In this document: piece by piece, positions 18,668-26,878 of the stretch | How positions within the stretch are numbered: position 1 is the first letter of the stretch | Layout: the number at the start of each line of letters is the position of its first letter | NCBI RefSeq assembly: GCF_004364125.1 | Contig: NZ_SNZV01000010.1 | Location: 59,650 to 123,649 of the forward strand | Direction of reading: 5' to 3' | Origin: Sphingobacterium paludis | GTDB lineage: Bacteria; Bacteroidota; Bacteroidia; Sphingobacteriales; Sphingobacteriaceae | DNA: 64,000 bases | Position numbers and translations under genes: made by a program | The notes under the pieces: generated by a model | The model's database searches: none | What the model saw: only the letters and a program-made list of their open reading frames with translations | What the model was told of the DNA's origin: nothing

Positions 18668-20476
18668 TTAGTTTATTTTAATAGTGTGTATCACCAGTTT
18701 ATTCTCTCCTGTATTCGCTTCACCATTATATACGCCGAGCGCTAAGGTCACATCGCTGCCGTTGAAGGCCGAGAGGTCGTAGGTAAACACAGCGTATGCC
18801 TCTGGATTACCGGCTCCGCCATTGCCATGTTTGAACCGCCAACAACCATCATTTGCTGCTGATGCTTGCTGTGCTGTGTTGGCCATAGGCGAAAGGTGCG
18901 TTACTGTGCCGTCGTTCGCTATTGCTGTTAGTTTAAAATAGGTGAAGTTATTGCCGAAATTACGGGTGCTCAGTGCCAGCTTATTGCTACCAGCCGCGAT
19001 CGAATATTTCGCATAGAGGTAGGCTTCAGGCACTTTTGTATCAACGTCTGGTGTGTTGCGTGTCTTGATGATATAGCCCTCCGAAGGAAATACTTCCGGA
19101 TCCTTCTTTAATGGCATAAACATCCACTCGGAGGCCACGTGAGACACATTTCTCCAGGCACGATAGGCATCCACGTAATTGTCGCGGTTACCATTGATAG
19201 GGCTCAATCCCGTAAACGTTTTTTTCGTGTGCGGCATGGTCGATCGTGCGGTTTCTTGCGAAAGCTTCCAACCCGGGACGACTTCGGTTCCAGGAAGCCA
19301 ATCCCAGTTCTCTACCTTCCTATCGGCAAATCGAATTGCGCGAAGGACCAGTTGTTTCCAATAGTCGCCTGTTGACTGCCTATAGATGCCAATGGCGATG
19401 ATGACCTCCTTACCGACATATGCACTCAGATCAAAATCGAAATCAGCATAGCCACCTCCGTGCGTACGGGTATTGCCGACCTTCTCTGTCTTCGGTTCTG
19501 CGGCGCTCAGGTCAATGACCTGTACACCAAAATAGGCTGGCGCTGCTGCATCGGCATTGTGGGTTTGTGCGCGCAGCGAAAGGATTTTGTTGTCTTCGGT
19601 GATCAGTTTGCTACCAAATACGAATGAGTCAAAAACATCCATATTGGCAGGGTTAGCCCGCTGATCTGCGCCATTACGAATCTGTAAGGTGGTTCCTTCG
19701 TTCTGCTCTTGCCACGCACCTCTAAAGTCCAGAGCACTCATATAATTACAGGCCCAGTCCCAGTGTGGGTAGGCATCTGCATTGCGCCCGCCACGGTACT
19801 CGTTATAATACCATTTTTCGGCCTTTTGCAGATCAATAGCTGTTAATCCACGAAGAAGTTCGACGCCCCCCATCGGGATGTTGATCGTAACTACACCATC
19901 GACAAAATCAGCGGCGGTGATTGTTCTGACGATGCTGACATATCCACCTTTGGTGAAAGAAACACTATAATTATTTTCAATGAGGTTAGGAATGACAAAT
20001 TTTCCGTTGCTATCAGTCGTTACAGTTCCACCTACTGCGCCAATCGAGACGGTTACGCCTGCAAGTGGCTTTCCAGCATTAAGCGCATCGGTTACCGTAC
20101 CGACAATCTGAGCCGAAGCACTAACCATCTCCACATCGACCGTCGCCATTCCTGCTTCATCAAAGCCAGCAGCGGTTACGGTGAGGCCAACAGCCATCCA
20201 GCCATCTTTTTCAAAGGTCACAGCATGCGTTCTGTAGGTTACATTGCTAAAGGCATACTTTCCATCATTCCCACTTGTGGCCACCTGATCTTCTTCCTTG
20301 ATACCGGAAAGGGTGACTTTTACTCCAGCGATAGGTGCGCCGTTGGCATCTGTAATGGTACCTATAACTTGCCCACGCCGGTTATCCGGAGAATCGTGTT
20401 CCTTTTTGCAGCCCATATGCAGCATGACCATGCACGTGATTAACGCCACATGGATTAATTTTTTTAGGTTTTTCAT
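18668..20476 (-). CDS. Probable surface glycan-binding lipoprotein
   Basis: The 602-residue lipoprotein (LHMGC, Cys23) begins with two carboxypeptidase-regulatory-like repeats (about 36-115, GTITDANGAPIAGVKVTL; about 122-205, GTVTDALNAGKPLAGVTVSI). The remaining 400 residues contain two related beta-sandwich segments, each ending in a DLSA(Y/F)xG(K/S)(E/D)V motif (VDFDLSAYVGKEVIIAIG-type and YDLSAFNGSDVTLALGVYNG). No catalytic motif is seen. In a PUL this plan fits a surface glycan-binding protein, analogous in role to SusE/F. It lies between the two GH76 genes. An enzyme of an unrecognised family is the alternative. Confidence 0.65.
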   Translation of the reverse strand: MKNLKKLIHVALITCMVMLHMGCKKEHDSPDNRRGQVIGTITDANGAPIAGVKVTLSGIKEEDQVATSGNDGKYAFSNVTYRTHAVTFEKDGWMAVGLTVTAAGFDEAGMATVDVEMVSASAQIVGTVTDALNAGKPLAGVTVSIGAVGGTVTTDSNGKFVIPNLIENNYSVSFTKGGYVSIVRTITAADFVDGVVTINIPMGGVELLRGLTAIDLQKAEKWYYNEYRGGRNADAYPHWDWACNYMSALDFRGAWQEQNEGTTLQIRNGADQRANPANMDVFDSFVFGSKLITEDNKILSLRAQTHNADAAAPAYFGVQVIDLSAAEPKTEKVGNTRTHGGGYADFDFDLSAYVGKEVIIAIGIYRQSTGDYWKQLVLRAIRFADRKVENWDWLPGTEVVPGWKLSQETARSTMPHTKKTFTGLSPINGNRDNYVDAYRAWRNVSHVASEWMFMPLKKDPEVFPSEGYIIKTRNTPDVDTKVPEAYLYAKYSIAAGSNKLALSTRNFGNNFTYFKLTAIANDGTVTHLSPMANTAQQASAANDGCWRFKHGNGGAGNPEAYAVFTYDLSAFNGSDVTLALGVYNGEANTGENKLVIHTIKIN

Positions 20477-20607
20477 CCGATTAGTTTTTTAAATGGTCAG
20501 TGTTTTTTAAGGTTGTTTTTTTGTTGGTTTATTAGGTGTATTTGGATTTATCTTCTTTAGGCAAAATATTCGTTTTTAGTAGGATCATCATTTCGTACAG
20601 CGGGCGT

Positions 20608-22086
20608 TTACAAATCTTGCTCCAGCTGATGCTTGGCTAGAACGGCGTATTGTGCAGCATAGGTAAACATAAACATACCTTCCACGCCCTGCGATTCTTT
20701 CTCTGCTGCCCAACCTCGCAACAGATCTGTTGGCAGGAAACCATCCTGATGAAAGTTATCGAAACCATAGTCCAGATTTCGCTGGAAGGCCATTACAAAG
20801 TCGCCAATGCGTGCATCCAATTCCGTAGCTTCTTCATAGCCGCGCAGCAGGATGCCATTAAACCAGTTGCTAAAACCGTTGGTTTCGAAACTATAATACT
20901 GCGGCACATCCTTCCCCAAGGCGGCAAACTGTTGAAAACTGCTTTTGGCGAGCTTCTGGCCATCTTCGGCATATTGGTCTTCTTTCGTCACACGGTATAG
21001 ATCCACTGCGCCAGACAGCATCGTACCACTGTTGTAGGTATGGGCTTTTCCGACGGCTTTCGTCAAAGGGGTATGCGCGCGGTAACGCGTGCCCTCCAAT
21101 TCTTCGTAGCGGATATCGCAATTTGGCACGCAGCCGCCCATCATATCCGCATATACACCATCTGCATTGAGCAGGTGTTCTTTTTGCCAGGCATAAATAG
21201 AGCGTGCATAGTGCAGGTAGTATTGTTCTTTCGACAGCTGTTCGACACGGCGCGTTTTCCGATCTCGCCCATCGATAAAGCGGTGTTCTACGTTATCGGA
21301 TTTCCCTTTGTAAAGTTCATGTAGCCAAACTAAGGGGCTGATCAGCGGCGCATTGCTGCAGGCATGTTTCGTGGTGTAGCCCGGCCCCCAAGGTATGCCA
21401 CCGTTTTCTTTCCCGCTACTATTGCGCGTGACGTCCCAGCCGTCCAACACATAAGCAGTAAGGTACTCGGCTTTCTCGAGGAAAGCGCGCTTGCCTGTCA
21501 ATGTATACGAATCCAACAACTCTCGGATCAGCCACATCTGGTCATCATACACGTTGAGGACGCCTGTCACATTGGCCTTGCCTTTCTCCTTGACGCGATC
21601 CACGGCATACACTGACCATGTTTTTGTCTGTGTATACGAAACAAGCTCAAAGGTTCCCAAGTAATAATCTGCCCCTGCATACAGCTTCTCTAGCAATTCC
21701 ACATAGCGCACGTAATGCCGATTATACAGATCGCTGTTCCCGCTTTCTTTTGCCGTTTTAAGGCCCGAAAGCACCGCGTTAACGGCTTCAATTCCTGCCG
21801 TATACATCCATACGGAAGCTTGCTCATTCGATTTAGCTTTTGTAAAAGGATTATAAAAACGTCGCATCTCGAAGGTCTCTGCGTCAAAATAGGCTCCAAT
21901 GGTCACATCGATCAAGCCGATGGCCCGGTCCAAATTTTGTACAGCTAGCGCCTCCGCGTGTGCAGGGGCCGGATAAGCTGCGGCGCCCTTAGTGAATATG
22001 CTTGTAACACATCTTGGCAAAGCCGTTGCTGCCGAGACCAGACAACAGGGTATGGTGCAAAATAAGGCGATGAAAAAAATCTTCAT
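20608..22086 (-). CDS. GH76 endo-alpha-1,6-mannanase (second copy, first gene of PUL)
   Basis: The frame opens upstream at 22143, but a clean signal peptide (MKIFFIALFCTIPCCLVSA) begins at 22086, so that start is used (492 residues). GH76 features: the Asp pair in NVYDDQMWLI (Asp181, Asp182), SVWMYTAGIEAVNAV, IPWGPGYTTKHACSNAPLIS and YNSGTMLSGAVDLYR. It is paralogous to the GH76 at 17226. Having two paralogues suggests a surface/periplasm division of labour or different side-chain tolerance. It is the promoter-proximal gene of the PUL and faces the divergent membrane regulator across a 267-bp gap. A 131-bp gap rich in T runs follows before the next gene. Confidence 0.93.
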   Translation of the reverse strand: MKIFFIALFCTIPCCLVSAATALPRCVTSIFTKGAAAYPAPAHAEALAVQNLDRAIGLIDVTIGAYFDAETFEMRRFYNPFTKAKSNEQASVWMYTAGIEAVNAVLSGLKTAKESGNSDLYNRHYVRYVELLEKLYAGADYYLGTFELVSYTQTKTWSVYAVDRVKEKGKANVTGVLNVYDDQMWLIRELLDSYTLTGKRAFLEKAEYLTAYVLDGWDVTRNSSGKENGGIPWGPGYTTKHACSNAPLISPLVWLHELYKGKSDNVEHRFIDGRDRKTRRVEQLSKEQYYLHYARSIYAWQKEHLLNADGVYADMMGGCVPNCDIRYEELEGTRYRAHTPLTKAVGKAHTYNSGTMLSGAVDLYRVTKEDQYAEDGQKLAKSSFQQFAALGKDVPQYYSFETNGFSNWFNGILLRGYEEATELDARIGDFVMAFQRNLDYGFDNFHQDGFLPTDLLRGWAAEKESQGVEGMFMFTYAAQYAVLAKHQLEQDL

Positions 22087-22182
22087 TCCGAATGTAATAA
22101 GGTTTATAACACGATTCAAATTGGCGTAATGGTCTTCCGACACATTTCACAGGCAAAATAGGAGACCTAGGATTAAAACTAG

Positions 22183-22222
22183 GGTTAAAATTGAGAATTA
22201 ACCGGTAAAAAAAACATTAACC
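22183..22222. promoter_or_regulatory. TTAACC repeats in the PUL/regulator divergent gap
   Basis: GGTTAA (22183-22188), TTAACC (22198-22203) and TTAACC (22217-22222) give one inverted pair with a 9-nt spacer and one direct pair 19 bp apart, between the GH76 gene and the divergent regulator gene. The position suits an operator. SARP-type regulators often bind direct repeats. Inference only. Confidence 0.35.
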
Positions 22223-22316
22223 CCCCTATTTTAAGCATTTTTTTCACCGTCTGCAGTAGGGCAGGATAGTCTACCTTTCTACCCATTCGGCGTAATTTTT
22301 TTCATATAATATTAGT

Positions 22317-22324
22317 TACCTTTG
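22317..22324 (+). promoter_or_regulatory. Bacteroidota -7 box for the membrane regulator
   Basis: TACCTTTG matches TAnnTTTG. Transcription would begin near 22330, which argues against the TTG at 22339 and for the ATG at 22354 as the start of the regulator. Confidence 0.5.
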
Positions 22325-22353
22325 CAACAAGTTATAAATTGTCTAACCTATTT

Positions 22354-24891
22354 ATGACGATGATAAGTCAAGACATGCACATCGATCGAACGCCATATTT
22401 CCTATTTTGTCTATTTATGTTCGCGACCCTTTCGGTTGTGCCAGCTGTGCTTTTCGGGCAGGGAATCCGGTTTACAGGCAGTAGTCAACCTATTGAAAAG
22501 CGTACCTCAGCCACGTTTTTTTCCGACGCCGCGTTTACCTTTCATGATCGGTTTGTGATTGACTTTGATCTGCATGTGCCAAACAATAGTACGATGGGCT
22601 ACATCGTCCGGATAAAAGAGGACGATCAGCGCTCCATCATCAATTTGCATTATGAAAAAGAAGGTGGGCGGGCGGTATTCCGCCTAAACGAAGAAGGGAA
22701 AGCGAATTTGATTACGTTTCACATTCCGCTGGAATTACTGATCGAGCAACACTGGTTTCCGGTGCGCATAGCCTACGATTTGGATAAGGGGGAAGTCGAG
22801 CTGCAAATTGCCGGTAAAGAAATAAAGACGGCTAAAGTACCCATTACGTCGCCCTATGCCGCGAATGTTACCTTTGGTAGAAGCGATTACATGATTGATG
22901 TGCCCTCTTTTTCGCTTCGGAACTTCCGCATCGGCAATAAAGAGCGCGAAATCGTTTTTCCGCTAAGGGAGAGCAAGGGCGACAAGCTTCATAGCGCTTC
23001 TGGGGAGGTCTTGGGAAAGGTAACAAACGGTACTTGGCTCATGAACGACGCCTATCACTGGCATAAACATACAACTATGCAATCCTCGACGCCTTCGGGT
23101 GCTGTATATGATCCGAGAACAAAGCGGATCTACTACGTCAATAAGGATTCGATATCGATCTACGAAATTCAAACTGGGGAACAACGACATGTCCGCTTTT
23201 CAACCCCCTGCCCCGTTGAAATTAAGTTAGGCAATAGCTTTATCGCTCCAGAAGTGAACAGGCTGTATATCTATGAAACGCATTACACCACACCCTACAC
23301 GGGCCCTACCGTGGCCAGCCTCGATTTAGCGGATTTTAGTTGGCGGATAGAGAGCAGCGATTACCTGCAACGCGAGCTCAATCACCATGCCGCTTCCTAC
23401 CTAGCCGACAGCCGCCAATTGCTATTATTTGGTGGATACGGCAACATGGTGTACAGCAATGATTTGCTATTTTACAACCTACACGATAAGCGATGGTCAA
23501 AAGCGCCCATACGCGGCGACTCCATATTGCCGCGTTATTTTACTTCGGCAGGACGATCAGCAGTAGATGGTAAAATCTACATTTTTGGCGGTATGGGCAA
23601 CGAATCTGGTCAACATATTGTTGGCAGAAAATATTTCTACGACCTTTATCGTTTAGACCCAAGCAGTGGAAAGACGACTAAGCTTTGGGACGTCGACGGC
23701 AGAGATGGCCCTTTCGTCCCGGCACGAGGATTGGTGATCCCTGACTCGAACTGGATCTATATGCTCGGCTATCCGGAGCATTTGACCCATTCCTTTATTA
23801 AGTTGCGCCGCTTTGCTTTGCAAGACGGCAGGTATGAAGCGTTGGGGGACTCCATCCCTATTTACTCGGACAGAATCAGCACCCATGCCAACTTATATTT
23901 TGATCCCAATCTCAATAAGCTAGTTGCTTTGGTACAAGAATCGGACGATGATGTTCGCTCTACCCTTACTTTATACAGTTTGGATTTTCCGGCCATCAGT
24001 GCATCCGAACTTGATGCTTTTCCAGGTTCCGGCACCCGGAACCACAGGGGCTTGTACCTATTAGGAGCAGCCCTGCTCTGTGTGGGTGCCTTTCTCTACA
24101 TACGGTATCGTCGGCGAAAACAGCCAGATCCTGTCGCTGTTGCGCCCGATGCGCCAACGCTGCCCGAGCAACCGGCGGTTAACCGCATCAACCTTTTTGG
24201 CGATTTCACTGTGTTGGATCGGCGAGGTGTAGATGTTTCCCATCTGTTTAGTACTCGCCTGCAACAGGTGTTCTGCCTTGTGCTTTTCCATAGCGCCCAT
24301 ACGGGCATCAGCTCTAATCTATTGACCCACCTCCTGTGGCCCGACAAACCAAAGGATAAAGCGAAAACCTCAAGGGGTGTAGCCATCAATAACCTGCGAA
24401 AGGTACTGAGTGAACTGGATGGTATAGAAATTATTTACGAAGAAGGGCATTATCGGGTTGTATTCGATGCGGTCTGCTACTGTGATTATTGGCGCCTACA
24501 GCAACTACTCGTCGAAGGCGCCGATATCTTGTCACCGGAAATTTTATATGTGCTGGCAAGGGGTGAATTTCTGCTGGGCATGGACGATCCTATTTTTGAC
24601 AAGTCCAAACATGATATCGAAAGTATGCTGATTGACCGCTTTGAAAAGCAACTGGCTAAAAGTCGAGCAGATAAAGACTGGTCTTCTTTATTCCGGGCGG
24701 CAGAGGCGTTAATCATGGTGGATGCAACAAACGAACGTGCATTCGAGCAGGGGCTTTATGCTTTGCAGAAAGAAAAGCTTGAAAACCGTGCGCGATCCTT
24801 CTATAAGCGCTTTGCAGAGAACTACCGGCGTCTTATGGGCGAAGAGTATAAAGGCAGTTTTGAAGAGGTTTGGTTGCGTGTAACGCAATAG
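22354..24891 (+). CDS. One-component membrane regulator: ConA-like, Kelch-like propeller, TM helix, SARP-like DNA-binding domain
   Basis: The 845-residue protein starts at ATG 22354; an in-frame TTG 15 bp earlier is less likely given the promoter. An N-terminal hydrophobic segment (about 15-35) directs export. Residues 35-205 read as a ConA/LamG-like sandwich. Residues 230-560 form a Kelch-like propeller (LLLFGGYGNM, IYIFGGMGNES). One membrane helix follows (about 567-586, LYLLGAALLCVGAFLYI) with a positive flank (RYRRRK). The cytoplasmic part has a winged helix (about 610-706; INLFGDFTVLDRRG, LLTHLLWPDKPKDKAKTSRG, NNLRKVLSEL) like OmpR/SARP domains, then a helical BTAD-like tail. It probably senses glycan outside and controls the divergent mannan PUL, in place of a hybrid two-component or ECF system. 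Binding and target are inferred. Confidence 0.75.
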   Translation: MTMISQDMHIDRTPYFLFCLFMFATLSVVPAVLFGQGIRFTGSSQPIEKRTSATFFSDAAFTFHDRFVIDFDLHVPNNSTMGYIVRIKEDDQRSIINLHYEKEGGRAVFRLNEEGKANLITFHIPLELLIEQHWFPVRIAYDLDKGEVELQIAGKEIKTAKVPITSPYAANVTFGRSDYMIDVPSFSLRNFRIGNKEREIVFPLRESKGDKLHSASGEVLGKVTNGTWLMNDAYHWHKHTTMQSSTPSGAVYDPRTKRIYYVNKDSISIYEIQTGEQRHVRFSTPCPVEIKLGNSFIAPEVNRLYIYETHYTTPYTGPTVASLDLADFSWRIESSDYLQRELNHHAASYLADSRQLLLFGGYGNMVYSNDLLFYNLHDKRWSKAPIRGDSILPRYFTSAGRSAVDGKIYIFGGMGNESGQHIVGRKYFYDLYRLDPSSGKTTKLWDVDGRDGPFVPARGLVIPDSNWIYMLGYPEHLTHSFIKLRRFALQDGRYEALGDSIPIYSDRISTHANLYFDPNLNKLVALVQESDDDVRSTLTLYSLDFPAISASELDAFPGSGTRNHRGLYLLGAALLCVGAFLYIRYRRRKQPDPVAVAPDAPTLPEQPAVNRINLFGDFTVLDRRGVDVSHLFSTRLQQVFCLVLFHSAHTGISSNLLTHLLWPDKPKDKAKTSRGVAINNLRKVLSELDGIEIIYEEGHYRVVFDAVCYCDYWRLQQLLVEGADILSPEILYVLARGEFLLGMDDPIFDKSKHDIESMLIDRFEKQLAKSRADKDWSSLFRAAEALIMVDATNERAFEQGLYALQKEKLENRARSFYKRFAENYRRLMGEEYKGSFEEVWLRVTQ

Positions 24892-25365
24892 CACTCCTGT
24901 CCTTTGCCAAGACTGGGCCATACTTTTTCAGATGAAAAAGGTACGCAAAAAATCTTTGTTTCATCGAGGCGATTTTGCGCACCGTCCAACCCGCAATAGT
25001 CTGCTGCCTACCAGGCGAAGATGACGTCCAAAAATCCTTTCGATTGGATTTTGGAACATAATCTAATGCTCTCCCCCTTACCAAGCCACGGCAGCATCCT
25101 ACTTTGGCCATCGCTTGATGAAACGTTAAAGTGCCGTTCATCAATGTTCTTTTATGTACATTGGTCAATCGCCGCGATCACTGATTGCAGCACCTAAAAC
25201 ACTCATTCGCTTCAATGACTCCTTCGCTATCATAGTTGTATCACATAAGACTTGCTAATAAAAACCTCTTCCCAGCGGTCGCACTTTGTCGCAATACGCG
25301 GTACGCATTACCCTTTTTGCCCCAAAACCCTGTCGTTTATTTTTGTTGCATCCTTTGTCGTACGT
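24892..25365. other. Intergenic region, no gene supported
   Basis: The 474 bp between the regulator and the convergent D-lactate dehydrogenase gene show no convincing coding frame, RNA or terminator. A minus-strand frame of 111 codons overlapping the regulator end has no recognisable features. Confidence 0.5.
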
Positions 25366-26370
25366 TCATCTACTAAAACGAAAAGCTGGATCATCCTCAC
25401 GAACCTGCTGTTGCAAGCCTTTCTCGACATTCGCTAAAGTCGTTCGGGCAATCTGTCCAAGGGCTTCATCGGTGAAGAATGCCTGGTGTGCCGTGATCAG
25501 TACATTCGGGAAGCTCATCAACCGCTGCAAGGTATCATCTTTGATAACAGTATCGCTTAAATCTCGGAAAAAGACCTTTTCTTCCTGCTCATACACATCA
25601 ATAGCCAAACCGCCGAGTTTACGACTTTTGAGTGCGTCAATAACCGCAACTGTATCGATCAACGCTCCGCGGCTGGTGTTTAAAACGATGACGCCATCTT
25701 TCATCTGCTCAAGCGACGCTTTGTTCAGCAGGTGCCTATTATCTTCGGTAAGCGGGCAATGTAGCGAAAGGATATCCGCTTCGCGATATAGCTCGTCAAG
25801 CGATACGTAATGTAAGCCCTCTTTCACGAGTTCGTCATCATGATAAAGATCAAACGCAAGCAATCTGCAACCAAAACCTCGCATGATCCGGCAAAATGCT
25901 TTACCGATTTTACCTGTGCCCACGACACCAACCGTACGTCCATGTAAATTGAATCCCAACAGGCCATTTAACGAAAAATTCTGTTCGCGCACGCGATTAT
26001 ACGCTTTGTGTGTTTTTCTATTCAAGGTTAGCAACATCGCCACGGTGTGTTCCGCTACCGCTTCTGGAGAGTAGGCGGGTACTCGGCACACGGCAATACC
26101 GTATTCCTTTGCGGCTGCTAAATCCACATTATTAAATCCCGCGCAACGCAAGGCAATTAAGCGCACGCCTTTCTGCGCCAAAACGGAGATAACTTCCCGA
26201 TTTACTTTATCATTCACGAAGACACAGACCACATCTACTCCTTCCACTGCCCGCACAATGTGCGGTCCCAAGTGCGTTTCATAAAATTGATAGGCAAATT
26301 TGCCTGCTGCATTCTCGCGTTCAAAGAACAGGCGATCATACGGTTGTGTGGAAAAGAAAGCGATCTTCAT
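25366..26370 (-). CDS. ldhA: D-lactate dehydrogenase (2-hydroxyacid dehydrogenase family)
   Basis: The 334-residue protein is collinear with E. coli LdhA from memory: ALRCAGFNNVDLAAAKEYGI, VPAYSPEAVAEHTVAMLLTL, the NAD-binding loop VGVVGTGKIGKAFCRI, HCPLTEDNRHLLN, NTSRGALIDT (catalytic Arg), DVYEQEEKVFF (catalytic Glu) and ITAHQAFFT (catalytic His). It reduces pyruvate to D-lactate with NADH in the cytoplasm. It is separated by terminators from both neighbours and is probably a single-gene unit. Length is normal for the family. Confidence 0.92.
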   Translation of the reverse strand: MKIAFFSTQPYDRLFFERENAAGKFAYQFYETHLGPHIVRAVEGVDVVCVFVNDKVNREVISVLAQKGVRLIALRCAGFNNVDLAAAKEYGIAVCRVPAYSPEAVAEHTVAMLLTLNRKTHKAYNRVREQNFSLNGLLGFNLHGRTVGVVGTGKIGKAFCRIMRGFGCRLLAFDLYHDDELVKEGLHYVSLDELYREADILSLHCPLTEDNRHLLNKASLEQMKDGVIVLNTSRGALIDTVAVIDALKSRKLGGLAIDVYEQEEKVFFRDLSDTVIKDDTLQRLMSFPNVLITAHQAFFTDEALGQIARTTLANVEKGLQQQVREDDPAFRFSR

Positions 26371-26426
26371 ATCTTAAATATAAGAATTAATTTCTTTTCA
26401 TAATAAGCCGGCCCAAAATATAAAAA

Positions 26427-26453
26427 ACCGGAGCAGCTAGTCTCCGGTCTTTT
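26427..26453 (-). terminator. Rho-independent terminator
   Basis: ACCGGAG/CTCCGGT (7 bp, 8-nt loop) is flanked by A6 on the left and TCTTTT on the right, so it could act in both directions. On the minus strand it follows the frameshifted small gene at 26470. Confidence 0.65.
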
Positions 26454-26469
26454 ATTTAAGCTTTACGTT

Positions 26470-26756
26470 TTAGGGAACAAAAACAGGCACTTGATCTGGA
26501 TTTGGATTTTGAACAACCAACGTGTTGTTGATCACCTCCTTTTCTGGAATCATCATAATCAACTTATTGGAATTCCTTGGAATACTGACGTTTTGGTAAT
26601 GTCCTTGCGCTGTATGCTACCATCTTCATTCGTTACCAAAATTGGATTTTCCTCCGGATATTCGTATAGGCCGAACGAACCGCTTTTACTTTTTACATAT
26701 TGCACGCGGTAGGTATGATCTTCACAATGCCCTGAAGAATATAGCATATTTCGCAT
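26470..26756 (-). pseudogene. Small hypothetical gene with a one-base frameshift
   Basis: The first part (from ATG 26756) reads MRNMLYSSGHCEDHTYRVQY and on to SIQRKDITKT, then hits a stop at 26559. Moving by one base at the A4 run (plus-strand TTTT, 26591-26594) restores a sensible continuation, NVSIPRNSNKLIMMIPEKEV, ending in VVQNPNPDQVPVFVP and a TAA at 26470 just before a terminator. The combined product would be about 95 residues. No family was recognised. Either the gene is broken or one A is missing from the assembly. It lies between the D-lactate dehydrogenase gene and the hydroxyproline operon. Confidence 0.55.
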
Positions 26757-26814
26757 TTTGATAAATGACCGTCCTATTTTGACTTGTTAGACCGTCAAAC
26801 AAATAGAAAATCCC

Positions 26815-26850
26815 CCGATCAATAGGCTGTTTGGAGAGCCTATTGATCGG
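26815..26850 (-). terminator. Terminator of the hydroxyproline operon
   Basis: A perfect 14-bp stem (CCGATCAATAGGCT/AGCCTATTGATCGG) with an 8-nt loop lies 28 bp after the dipeptidyl-peptidase stop. On the minus strand it is followed by GGGATTTTCT. Confidence 0.8.
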
Positions 26851-26878
26851 AGGATAAAACAAAAATAGTATGTGTGTG

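Noticed and set aside
24833..25168. A 111-codon minus-strand frame after the regulator
   Set aside because: It overlaps the regulator 3' end in antisense and has no recognisable content.
25338..25345. TATTTTTG, a perfect TAnnTTTG on the plus strand
   Set aside because: No plus-strand gene follows; it lies at the 3' side of the D-lactate dehydrogenase gene.
25286..25810. A 174-codon plus-strand frame
   Set aside because: It overlaps the well-supported ldhA gene in antisense and is rich in Ser/Arg with no motif.
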